From Opitutaceae bacterium (GTDB taxonomy: Bacteria; Verrucomicrobiota; Verrucomicrobiia; Opitutales; Opitutaceae), in assembly GCA_016794625.1 (NCBI GenBank), contig JAEUGY010000114.1, positions 124,001 to 188,000 of the forward strand: a stretch of DNA of 64,000 nt, in the 5' to 3' direction. The notes under the pieces were generated by a model that was not told the origin of the DNA, did not search any database, and saw only the letters and a list, made by a program, of their open reading frames with translations. The translations under genes were made by a program, and so were the position numbers. Each line of letters starts with the position of its first letter. Position 1 is the stretch's first letter. Shown here one piece after another: positions 52,177 to 60,926 of the stretch.

Positions 52177-52456
52177 GGTGAATGGGCTGAGCGAGCGGTT
52201 GCAAACGTGGGGAGTCAAAGGGCCCGTGACAATGCCCTTAATCCCGTCATCTCGTGAATCTCTGGAAGTCACGAAAGCCGTCGATCGGCCGGAGGCTAGG
52301 GAGTCGCTAGCCTCCCTGTAGGGCAGAATCCATGACACCTCATGCTGAGGCGCAGAGGATTCATCGACTTCTACCCAGGGCGTGCCAGTACGGTGATACC
52401 CCCGCAGCGAATCAGCCTCGCCGGAGGAATACGCCTTCGGCAAGGCATCAAGGGGC

Positions 52457-52604
52457 CTAGAGCTTGGTCGTCACGGTCAGAGTGTAGCTGATCGGCTGTT
52501 TGAAGGCGTAGTAGCGCGGCACCGTTTCGCGCGCGCTTGGTGGTCGACGAACTGATGCCACCCAGCGAACCATTGCCGAAGAGCACGGCGTTCGGGCCGC
52601 GGCC
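52457..52604 (-). pseudogene. Remnant of a second TonB-dependent receptor
   Basis: The minus strand reads GRGPNAVLFGNGSLGGISSS then TTKRA, the hallmark of a receptor plug (GPNAVLFG..GGI). At a GCGCGCGC run (about 52528-52535) the frame changes, and the text becomes RETVPRYYAFKQPISYTLTV then TTKL and a stop, the last strands of a receptor barrel. Some 2-3 kb of barrel is missing and an in-frame stop precedes the plug piece. It lies between the epimerase and the sensor kinase. Confidence 0.75.
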
Positions 52605-52628
52605 CTACGCCCACCGGGCGATGCGTCG

Positions 52629-53660
52629 CTACTGGGATCGATGACTCGTGCGCGGGCTGACGCCGATGCCAGGGTGGTCGTTCAGGGTGACACGGCCGTC
52701 GACCACCGTGGCGCCGAGGAAGGGGTCGTTGCGGATGAGCAGGGCTCCGTCGAGGTCGGCCCAGTCGACGAGGGGGGAGAGCTGGGCGGCGGCGGAGATG
52801 GCGCAGGAGGTTTCCGTCATGCAGCCGAGCATCGTCTTCAACCCGAGGGCGCGGGCGAGGGTGATCATGGCATGGGCCTCGCGCAGGCCGGTGCACTTCA
52901 TCAGCTTGATGTTGATGCCGTCGAACACGCCGGCGAGCCGCGCCACGTCGGCCAGCCGCTGCACGTTTTCGTCGGCGATGAGGGGCAGGGGACTGCGCTC
53001 GCGGAGCCAGGCAGTGTCTTCGAGCTGCTCCTTGGGCATGGGCTGCTCGATGAAGAGCACATTGCGGGTCGCGAGCCACTCGATCTTCCGCAGGGCCGTC
53101 TCGCGCTCCCGCCAGCCTTGGTTGGCATCGACCGTCAACGGCGTGTCGGTGACGCTCCTGATGGTCTCGATCAGCTCCTCGTCATTGTCGCGGCCGAGTT
53201 TGACCTTGAGGATCTTGTACGGAGCGGCGGCCCGGGTCTTCTCCCGCACGACCTCCGGGGTATCGATGCCGATCGTGAAGGAGGTCACCGGAGCGCGATG
53301 CGGATTCAATCCCCAGATACGGTGCCAGGGGGCGGAGAGGCGGCGACCGATCCAGTCGTGAAGGGCAATGTCGATCGCGGCCTTGGCTGCGGTATTGCCC
53401 GGGGCGAGGGCGTCGATGGCGGGCAGGATTTCCTCGAGGCAGTAGGGATCGGCGAAGCGCGACAGGTCCACGCGTTGGAAAAAGCGCGTGGCGGTCTCCT
53501 GTGATTCGCCGAGGTAGGGCGGCATCGCCGCTTCGCCATAGCCGATCACGCCGTCGCGCTCGACCTCGACCAGCATGGCCGGCGTGGAGGTGCGCGAGCT
53601 GGTGGCGATGGTGAACGCGTGATTCAGCTCGAGGGTGTAGGGTCGGTAGCGCAGGATCAT
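52629..53660 (-). CDS. Dipeptide epimerase (L-Ala-D/L-Glu epimerase type, enolase superfamily)
   Basis: The protein has 343 residues. The muconate-lactonising-enzyme subgroup of the enolase superfamily is seen in KILKVKLG (Lys152, Lys154), VDANQGW (Asp178), FIEQP (Glu205), IADEN (Asp230), INIKLMKCTG (Lys252/Lys255) and LGCMTETS. The C-terminal G-C-M-x-E-x-S and DANQGW motifs are typical of L-Ala-D/L-Glu epimerases such as YcjG and YkfB. The enzyme turns L-Ala-D-Glu from wall peptides into L-Ala-L-Glu, which normal peptidases can split. The ATG at 53660 lies ten bases after the upstream sensor kinase gene, so the two may be co-transcribed. Other dipeptide specificities are possible. Confidence 0.88.
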   Translation of the reverse strand: MILRYRPYTLELNHAFTIATSSRTSTPAMLVEVERDGVIGYGEAAMPPYLGESQETATRFFQRVDLSRFADPYCLEEILPAIDALAPGNTAAKAAIDIALHDWIGRRLSAPWHRIWGLNPHRAPVTSFTIGIDTPEVVREKTRAAAPYKILKVKLGRDNDEELIETIRSVTDTPLTVDANQGWRERETALRKIEWLATRNVLFIEQPMPKEQLEDTAWLRERSPLPLIADENVQRLADVARLAGVFDGINIKLMKCTGLREAHAMITLARALGLKTMLGCMTETSCAISAAAQLSPLVDWADLDGALLIRNDPFLGATVVDGRVTLNDHPGIGVSPRTSHRSQ

Positions 53661-53670
53661 GGAAAGGGAA

Positions 53671-56600
53671 TCAAGGACGGGTGGCAGGCAGGAGGGTGAA
53701 GAAGAACGTGGCGCCCTGGTTGACCTGGCCCTCGGCCCAGGTACGGCCACCGTGGCGGGTCATGATCCGGCGCACATTGGCCAGGCCGATGCCGGTGCCC
53801 TCGAACTCGTCGGCGCGGTGCAGGCGCTGAAAGACGCCGAACAACTTGCCCGCATAGCGCGGGTCGAAGCCCGCACCGTTGTCGCGCACAAAGAAGATGA
53901 TCCGGCCGTCCTCTTCGCCGCCCACGCCGATCTCAATTTCGGCGGGGGTGCGGCCACGGGTGTACTTGACCGCGTTCCCCAGCAGATTGACGAACACCTG
54001 CGAAAGCATCGCCGGGTCGCCTTGAATACGGGGCAGGGGGGCAATCTTCCAGTGGATCTCACGATCACCGATCACCGGCTCCAGGCCGCGACGCGTCTCT
54101 TCGATCAGGGGAAGGAGGTCGATCGAGGTCTCGTGCATTTCCGCGCGACCCATGCGGGAGAACGAGAGCAGATCGTCGATCAACTGTCCCATCTCGCGGC
54201 TGGCGTTGGCGATGGTGCGGAGGTAGCGGTGACCCTTTTCCGAAAGGACCGCACCGGACTCGCGGGTGAGCATCTCAACGAATCCGTGGATATGACGCAG
54301 CGGCGCCCTCAGGTCGTGCGATACCGAGTAGGAGAACGCTTCCAACTCCGCATTGGCGGATTGCAGCTGGCGGTTGATCGACTGAATCTCCTGCGAGCGC
54401 TGGTAAACTTCGGCCTCCATCCGTTCGAGACGCAGGCTGACGTTGCCATCGATCGGGCCTGGGTCGGAGCGCTGGCGCTGCTGCACGAAGGCGGTGACAT
54501 CCTCGACCCGGTGGATGAGGTAGTCGACATCCCCCTGCGCCGCCACCACCGCCGAGTTGACGGGACTCCAGTACCGTTCCTCGAACCCGCCGTCCGGTCC
54601 CCTCATGTCGTAACGCAGCAACGCCAGGGTGTCGGTCCGGGTCGTCTCCAGCACGCGCTGCAAGGAGGCGCGCACCTGGCTGGAGCCGGTCGGGGCCGGT
54701 GCGGCGGGATTGTCGGGGAAGACCTCGAAAAAATTCCGGTTCATGATGCGCTCGCGGAGCGTGCGCGTGGCCTGCAGGTACGCGTCGCTGGCCGCCACGA
54801 TCGTGAAGTCCGGGGTGAGCACGACGTAGAGCCCGGGCAACGATTCGAAAAGGGCACGGAACTGCTGATGCAGGAGCTCGAAGCGCTTCCGATGCGTGAT
54901 GTCCCAGTTGATGCCGAGCATGCGCACCGACCGACCTTCGTCGTCCCGCAAGGTCTTTCCCACCGACTTGATGTGACGAAGCGAGCCGTCCGGTCGAATG
55001 ATGCGGAATTCCAGGTCGAAGGCTTCGCCCTGACGGAGGGATCGTTCCATCTCGCTGCGCAGCCGGGCCCGATCGTCCCGGTGCAGCCGCTCCTCCAGGC
55101 GCTGGGTGCTGCCCACGAATTCTGCCGTCTCCAGACCGTAGAGACGACACATGGTCTCGTCGCAATGCAGATGGCCGGACGCCGGATCGAACTCCCAGAC
55201 TCCCAGCTGGGCCGCCTCGGTGGCGAGGGCGAGGCGGCTGGAAGCCAGGCGAAGCTTTTCCTCCGCGACCTTGAGCCCGGTGATGTCGGAGAGGATGGCG
55301 ACGTGCTGGATCGGCTGACCGTCGGGTCCGAGAAACGGCTGGATGGTGGCGTCGACCCAGAAGTAGGCGCCCGACTTGGTCCGGTTGCGCAGCGTGCCGT
55401 TCCAGACCCGTCCCTGGCCCAGGGTGGACCATAGATCGCTGATGAACGACTTGGGATGCAGCCCCGAATTGACGATGCGGGGATCGCGTCCGATCAACTC
55501 CTCACGCGTGTAGCCGGACACGGCGCAGAAGCGGTCGTTGACGAAGGTGATGCGACCCCGCGGGTCGGTGATCGTGACGAGCGAGTGCTGGTCGAGGGCG
55601 ACGCGCAGGTCATGCAACTCGCGGTGGGCGGCTTCGATCCGGCGGGCGTTTTCCCGATCGATGGAGACGTCGCGGAACACGAGCACGGCCCCCAGGATGC
55701 GCCCCGCCGGATCGCGGATGGGAGAGGCGCTGTGGGCGATGCCGTGCTCCCGGCCATCCTGGGAAATGAGCAGGGTGTGGTTGACCAACTCCTGGGCTTT
55801 GCCGTGGGCGATGACCGAGGCGACCGGGATGGAGGCCGGCCGGCGCGTCTTTTCGTGGAGGACACGGAACACATCCTCAACCGGCCGGCCTCGCGCCTCG
55901 GCCAGCGTCCAGCCGGTGAGCTGCTCGGCCACGCGGTTCATGCGCGTGACCCGCGCCTCGCCGTCGGTGGCGAGCACGCCGTCGCCGATCGACCACAGCG
56001 TGACATCGAGATTCCGTTCGCTCGCGCTCAGCGCGTCGATGGCGGAGCGACGGGCGCGGTAGATTCCGAAACTGATGGCGGCGAGGCCGAACGTGCCTAT
56101 GCAGCTGGCGATAAAGATGGCGCGCAGTCCGTCGAACAAGTCGTCCCATTCGGCGGCGGACACCTCCGATGCGATGACAAGAAACTCGTCCTCGGCGAGG
56201 ATGCGCGGGGTGTCACCCGGGACCCAGTCCCGGGCGGTGATCCGCTGCCAGGTGAAGAGCCCGCCATGGTGACGCGCCTGACCCGTTGGTGTGGTCCGAA
56301 TCAGGTCCCAGAGAAGAGGGTCCGATCGGGCGAGACTGGCGTCCTGCCGCCCCGGCAGCAGAAAGCCCCATTCGTACTGGCGATCGGCGGCGCGGATCCA
56401 ATACCCCCCGGCGTTGAGCAGCCGGAAACGGCCGGAGAACGGCGCGGTAAGCGACTGGAGCCGCTCGATCAGACGGCCACCCAGGTAGTTGATGATGAGG
56501 ATGCCGCGCGACTGCCCGGCCGAGTTGAAGACCGGCACGGCGAAACGCAGCGTGGGCTTGTGGGGCTCCTCGATGACACCGCTATCCATGTTGAGGTCGA

Positions 56601-57084
56601 ACGCGGACACGTAGAGTTCGCCGGCGGACAGGCTGGAGGAGCGCTGGAAAAACGGACGTTCGGCTTTGTCCTGCAGTGCGGCGACCGGTACGATCACCCC
56701 CCCTTGGTTGACCCGGAGTGCCTCGCGGCCCGTCTCGTCGATATGACGCACCTTGTCGAAGTTCGGGTGCAGCCGGCTGACAAACGCCACGCGAGCCTCG
56801 GCGCTGGCCCGGTTCGAGCCGGAGGGGTCGTCGAGTACCTTGCGGATGGCGTCGCTGTCGACGAGGATGCGCAAGGTGTTCACCGTCGCGATCAGTTCCT
56901 CCTGACCGGACCGGGTGAGCAGACCAACCCGCATGGCCTCGCGCTCGCGCAGAGCCAGTTCGATCTGGCGGTGTTCGCGTCGAAACAGGATCCAGCTGAT
57001 GACCAGCAGCAGGGCAAAAAGCAGGACGAGCGGCAGACCGAAACCCAGGCGGGCGCGGGCGGGCGCTTCGAGTTGCGAGGTCAT
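53671..57084 (-). CDS. Membrane-bound multi-PAS sensor histidine kinase
   Basis: The protein has 1137 residues. A membrane helix (about 14-33) and a periplasmic Cache-type domain (about 40-325; FFQRSSSLSAGELYVSAFDLN) lead to a second helix (about 330-350). Four PAS/PAC units follow (about 365-850; for example VRDVSIDRENARR-like ends, GYTREELIGRDPRIV, WDITHRKRFE). HisKA with SVSHDLRAPLRHI has the phospho-His at 923, and the HATPase shows NLLGNAVKYT, RDNGAGFD and GTGIGLANV. No receiver is fused and no response regulator gene is adjacent. The next gene downstream is the dipeptide epimerase, ten bases away. The signal is unknown. Confidence 0.88.
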   Translation of the reverse strand: MTSQLEAPARARLGFGLPLVLLFALLLVISWILFRREHRQIELALREREAMRVGLLTRSGQEELIATVNTLRILVDSDAIRKVLDDPSGSNRASAEARVAFVSRLHPNFDKVRHIDETGREALRVNQGGVIVPVAALQDKAERPFFQRSSSLSAGELYVSAFDLNMDSGVIEEPHKPTLRFAVPVFNSAGQSRGILIINYLGGRLIERLQSLTAPFSGRFRLLNAGGYWIRAADRQYEWGFLLPGRQDASLARSDPLLWDLIRTTPTGQARHHGGLFTWQRITARDWVPGDTPRILAEDEFLVIASEVSAAEWDDLFDGLRAIFIASCIGTFGLAAISFGIYRARRSAIDALSASERNLDVTLWSIGDGVLATDGEARVTRMNRVAEQLTGWTLAEARGRPVEDVFRVLHEKTRRPASIPVASVIAHGKAQELVNHTLLISQDGREHGIAHSASPIRDPAGRILGAVLVFRDVSIDRENARRIEAAHRELHDLRVALDQHSLVTITDPRGRITFVNDRFCAVSGYTREELIGRDPRIVNSGLHPKSFISDLWSTLGQGRVWNGTLRNRTKSGAYFWVDATIQPFLGPDGQPIQHVAILSDITGLKVAEEKLRLASSRLALATEAAQLGVWEFDPASGHLHCDETMCRLYGLETAEFVGSTQRLEERLHRDDRARLRSEMERSLRQGEAFDLEFRIIRPDGSLRHIKSVGKTLRDDEGRSVRMLGINWDITHRKRFELLHQQFRALFESLPGLYVVLTPDFTIVAASDAYLQATRTLRERIMNRNFFEVFPDNPAAPAPTGSSQVRASLQRVLETTRTDTLALLRYDMRGPDGGFEERYWSPVNSAVVAAQGDVDYLIHRVEDVTAFVQQRQRSDPGPIDGNVSLRLERMEAEVYQRSQEIQSINRQLQSANAELEAFSYSVSHDLRAPLRHIHGFVEMLTRESGAVLSEKGHRYLRTIANASREMGQLIDDLLSFSRMGRAEMHETSIDLLPLIEETRRGLEPVIGDREIHWKIAPLPRIQGDPAMLSQVFVNLLGNAVKYTRGRTPAEIEIGVGGEEDGRIIFFVRDNGAGFDPRYAGKLFGVFQRLHRADEFEGTGIGLANVRRIMTRHGGRTWAEGQVNQGATFFFTLLPATRP

Positions 57085-57184
57085 GCTGGAGGCTTCAGCC
57101 TAACAGGAAGTTGCGCAAGTCCAACCGCGCGCGCAAACCGTACCGTTTCATTGACCCATCAGCGTTAACCTAAGGTCTTGCAAT

Positions 57185-57293
57185 TGTAGGGCCGGCCCTT
57201 GCGGCCGAGCCTCGTTTGTTTCACGCTTCACCTTTCGACCTTCGCTCTTCACCGCTCCGCGGTGCCGGCGTGCCCGCGAGGGGCAGCCCTACA
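57185..57293. repeat. REPIN-like inverted pair, family A copy 3, enclosing a family D element
   Basis: Arm TGTAGGGCCGGCCCTTGCGG (57185-57214) and the inverse arm ending GGGGCAGCCCTACA (57267-57293). Between them lies a family D unit (57221-57264) with the hairpin CACCGC-tcc-GCGGTG. This shows that the families nest. Confidence 0.8.
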
Positions 57294-57355
57294 TTGAGCA
57301 GGCGGAAGCTGTTGAAACGAGGACCATCGATTTCGGTTACGTGAACGCTCCCGGG

Positions 57356-60300
57356 TCAAGGAGCCGGTTGGTCGAGACACTGACGTAAGATTTCGGTCAG
57401 ACGACTCAGCTCGTAGGGCTTGGCGAGGAACGCGTAGCGGGTGCGGGCGGCGGCCTCCCCGGGAGTCAAATCGGTGCTGTAACCGCTGGTCAGCAACACT
57501 TTCAGCGCCGGTTTCAGAGCTCGCAGACGTTCGGCCAGCTCGACGCCGGTCATGCCGCCCGGCATGGCGACGTCGGTGAAGAGCAGATCGATTTCCCCCG
57601 GGTATTCCCGCCAGACTCGGAGGGCGTCGTGCCCGTTGACGGCGGGAATGACGGTGTAGCCCAAGCGTTTGAGGACCCGTAGATTGAGCGACCGCACCAC
57701 ATCCTCATCCTCGACCAGCAGGATGGTCTCGGTGCCCCCGCGACGCTCCGGACGCGCGGCGGGAGCCACCGGCTCGGCGGAGGCAGGGGCGGCCTCCGGC
57801 AGGTAGATCCGGAACGTGCTGCCGACCCCGACCGTGCTTTCGACCGTGATCCAGCCCCGGTGCTGGTGGATGATGCCATGGACCGAGGCCAGGCCCAGGC
57901 CGGTGCCCTTGCCGACGTCCTTGGTCGTGAAAAAGGGCTCGAAGATGTGGGCCAGCACCTCCGGCGGCATGCCGCTGCCCGTGTCGGAAATTCGAATACA
58001 GACAAAACCGCCGGGACGGGCGCCGGCGTGCCGGCGGGCCTCCTCCTCGTCGATCCGCACCCGCTGCGTCTCGAGCGTGAGCACGCCCCCCTGCGGCATG
58101 GCGTCGCGGGCGTTCACGCACAGGTTGGTCACCGCCTGGTCGATCAGGGTTGAATCCGCCTCCACCCAGAGGTGCGGGTCCAGCCGTACCCATTTGACCG
58201 TGACGTGTTCGCCCAGCAGCCGGTGCAGCATCTGCAGCAGCTGGTCGAGCGAGAGGTTCACGTCGAACGTCCGGGTCCGGATCGCCTGCCGGCGGGCGAA
58301 CATCAGCAGCTGCTCCGTCAGGCGGGCCGCGCGCCGGGCGAGGTTCTCGATCTGGTTGACCGGGTGGCTGGAGTCGACCGGCCCGTTCGAGTCGACCTTC
58401 AGCAGCTCCACGTTGAGCATGATGCCGAGGAGGATGTTGTTGAAGTCGTGGGCGACGCCTCCGGCGAGCTGGCCCACCACCTCCATTTTTTGCGACTGCC
58501 GCAGCTGCTCCTCGAGTTGCACCCGCGAGGTCACGTCCTGAACCGTCGAGACCATGAGCTTCTGGTCCGGCAGCGGAATGTTGATGGAGGTGATGAAGCG
58601 CCGTTCCCCCGATGGGAGTTCGAGTGGAATCGCGTCCCAGCGCATGCGGTCGGCCTGACCGGAGGCAAGACCGGCCATGATGGCCTCGCGGGTGTGGGTC
58701 CGTTCGGTGGGATCGCGGAAAACCAGACGAAAGAAGTCGTCCACCGTGTGAAAAGAGCCCCGGGGCACGCCGTAGATTTCCTCAAAACGGGCGCTGACAT
58801 AGCGCGACTGGCCGGTTTCCGGATGGAAGACCGCGAAGCCGGTGGGGGCATTCTCCAGCACCGTTTCGACAAAGCGGGTTTGCTCGCGCAGCCCCCGCTC
58901 GGCCGCGACTTTTTCCGTGATGTCGCGCGCAAAGAAGAAGATGACCTCGCGGTCGGCCAGCGCCAGGTGGTGGGCGTGGATCTCGGCTTCGAACCGGCTC
59001 CCGTCGCGACGGCGCATCCGGGTGACAAAGGTGAGGGTGCCGGCTTCGCGCAGCTCGTCGCGGTAGCGGGGCCAGCGCTCCGGAGTGGCGTGGGTGTCGA
59101 CCTCGCCAATGTGCAACCGGAGCAGTTCCTCCCGAGTGTAGCCTAGGGTGGAGGCCGCGAAGTCGTTGACGTCGGCGAAGCGCCCCTCCGGATCGGCCCA
59201 GAAGATGGCGAGGGTGGCACGATCGATGGTGGAGCGCGCCAGCCGCTGGGCGGTTTCCGCGCGCTTGCGTTCCGTCAGATCCATGTTGCAGCCCGAGATG
59301 CGCAGCGCGCGACCCGCGTCGTCGCGCACGATATGGGCGCGGGCCAGCACCGGCACCGCGTGGCCCAGCTTGTGGCGCAGGCGGAACTCGACTTCGAGGG
59401 TGATTTGGCGGGAGTTAAACGCGACGGCCAGGGCTGCTTCGACACGTGGCAGGTCGTCTGGATGGGTCAGTCGCCGCCAGACGTTCGCGTCGGCGGGCGG
59501 CTGGCCGGCCTCGTAGCCGAGCATGGCCCACCAACGCGGCGAGTAAAAGATCCGGTCTTCGATCAAGTCCCAATCCCACCAACCGTCGTTGGTTCCGCGC
59601 AGGACCAGCTGGAGTCGGCGCTCGCTCTCGCGCAGGTCGGCCTCGGTTTGGCGGAGCTGGCTGATGACGATGGCGGGCACCAGGCCGAACAGGGCGAGGA
59701 TGATCAGCGCCGTTTCCAGTTCCACCGCCTGCGCCAGAGGCGCGAGGTGCTCCATGACCACGCTGCCGTGGCCCAGCGCGGAAAAGGTGCCGGCGGTGAG
59801 GGCGGTGCCGAGACTCACCAGGGTGACCCCGCGGGTACCGAAGCTGACCGCGGACCAGACGATAAACGGCAGCACGAGGTACCGCGGTACGAAGTCGCCG
59901 GTGCGTGCGTGCAGGGCGACCAGGGCGACTGAGACCATCAGGCCGATGGCCAGCAGAACGGGCTCCCACCTTCGTCGCGGTGGGCTCCACTGAAGGGGCA
60001 GGCGCAGGGAATCTCTCCACGCGATGAGGGTGGTGGCCACGAGCAGCGAGCCCAGGGCGTGGCTCATGAACCACGTGATCCAGGTGGCCACAAACGTGGG
60101 TGAATCGAAGTCGTCCACCGCCAGCGATCCCAACGTGGCCGAGAACGGAATGGCGACCAGCCCGGGGAGCACGACCCAGCCGGCCAGTTCGCGCAAACTG
60201 GAAAGCGCCGGCCGCTCGACGACAAAGCGGCGCAGCCCCCAGGCACCGATCACCGCGGTGGCGGTGTTGCCGATGAAGATGACAGCGATGGCGGTCAGGG

Positions 60301-60592
60301 TGCGATGATGGTCGACGACCAGGTCAAACCCCAGCGAGCCGACGGCGGCCGCAGCAATCCAGCGCGGCCAGGTGCGCATCTCGGTGAGCAGGAGCACCCC
60401 GAGGAAAACTCCGCCCGGCAGCCACAGCCGGCCGATCCGGCCCGACCCGTGCGAGAGCACATGCGTGAGCATGGCCGCGGCGAAGTAGGCCGCGGCGAAG
60501 GCGGCCAGTGCCGGCCACGCAGCCGCGGGCCGGTCGCTGAGGGAGGCCGGGGACCGATGCTCGTCCTCCGTTCCGGTCGGGGACGGAGTCAT
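57356..60592 (-). CDS. MASE1-type hybrid sensor histidine kinase
   Basis: The protein has 1078 residues. An N-terminal MASE1 membrane sensor with about eight helices (to residue 325; RLWLPGGVFLGVLLL and ATWITWFMSHALGSLLVA) is followed by three PAS/PAC units (about 330-690; NDGWWDWDLIEDRIFY, NDFAASTLGYTREELLRL). HisKA contains GGVAHDFNNILLG, the HATPase has ISDTGSGMPP and GKGTGLGLAS, and a C-terminal receiver shows ILLVEDEDVV and LLFTDVAMPGG (phospho-Asp). The signal for MASE1 proteins is generally unknown. It is separated from the neighbouring kinase gene by 271 bases of repeats, so it is probably transcribed alone. Confidence 0.88.
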   Translation of the reverse strand: MTPSPTGTEDEHRSPASLSDRPAAAWPALAAFAAAYFAAAMLTHVLSHGSGRIGRLWLPGGVFLGVLLLTEMRTWPRWIAAAAVGSLGFDLVVDHHRTLTAIAVIFIGNTATAVIGAWGLRRFVVERPALSSLRELAGWVVLPGLVAIPFSATLGSLAVDDFDSPTFVATWITWFMSHALGSLLVATTLIAWRDSLRLPLQWSPPRRRWEPVLLAIGLMVSVALVALHARTGDFVPRYLVLPFIVWSAVSFGTRGVTLVSLGTALTAGTFSALGHGSVVMEHLAPLAQAVELETALIILALFGLVPAIVISQLRQTEADLRESERRLQLVLRGTNDGWWDWDLIEDRIFYSPRWWAMLGYEAGQPPADANVWRRLTHPDDLPRVEAALAVAFNSRQITLEVEFRLRHKLGHAVPVLARAHIVRDDAGRALRISGCNMDLTERKRAETAQRLARSTIDRATLAIFWADPEGRFADVNDFAASTLGYTREELLRLHIGEVDTHATPERWPRYRDELREAGTLTFVTRMRRRDGSRFEAEIHAHHLALADREVIFFFARDITEKVAAERGLREQTRFVETVLENAPTGFAVFHPETGQSRYVSARFEEIYGVPRGSFHTVDDFFRLVFRDPTERTHTREAIMAGLASGQADRMRWDAIPLELPSGERRFITSINIPLPDQKLMVSTVQDVTSRVQLEEQLRQSQKMEVVGQLAGGVAHDFNNILLGIMLNVELLKVDSNGPVDSSHPVNQIENLARRAARLTEQLLMFARRQAIRTRTFDVNLSLDQLLQMLHRLLGEHVTVKWVRLDPHLWVEADSTLIDQAVTNLCVNARDAMPQGGVLTLETQRVRIDEEEARRHAGARPGGFVCIRISDTGSGMPPEVLAHIFEPFFTTKDVGKGTGLGLASVHGIIHQHRGWITVESTVGVGSTFRIYLPEAAPASAEPVAPAARPERRGGTETILLVEDEDVVRSLNLRVLKRLGYTVIPAVNGHDALRVWREYPGEIDLLFTDVAMPGGMTGVELAERLRALKPALKVLLTSGYSTDLTPGEAAARTRYAFLAKPYELSRLTEILRQCLDQPAP

Positions 60593-60926
60593 GACGCGGA
60601 TACCGGTCCCGGTCCGGACGCCCCTGCGCTCCTTGCGTATTCATCTCTCCGATGCACACGGGGATCCCGGTGACGGCCGGGCGTGGCGGGATCGGCAGGG
60701 GAAAGGAACGACACGAGGAAAAGGCGACGCAGGATCGGAACGGTTTAGCGGGCCCGCCTCCATCCAGGCAAGCCTAGGCCGGCGCCGTTCCGGGCTGCGA
60801 TTGCACCCTGCACGGTGAGCCCACGGCGGCACGGATCGACGCTCGCAAGTCACCTGCGCACGGCCCGGCGCGGTGCGGTCCGGGCGGACCGTCGAACGCC
60901 GCCGGATTGCATTCTCTCCCCGCGGC
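60593..60926. other. 334-base gap without a gene
   Basis: Lies between the symporter gene stop and the kinase gene start (both on the minus strand). It holds a 6-bp hairpin CGGTCC-gggc-GGACCG (60876-60891) 36 bases behind the symporter stop, without a T-run. Nothing else is recognised; the kinase promoter should lie here. Confidence 0.5.
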
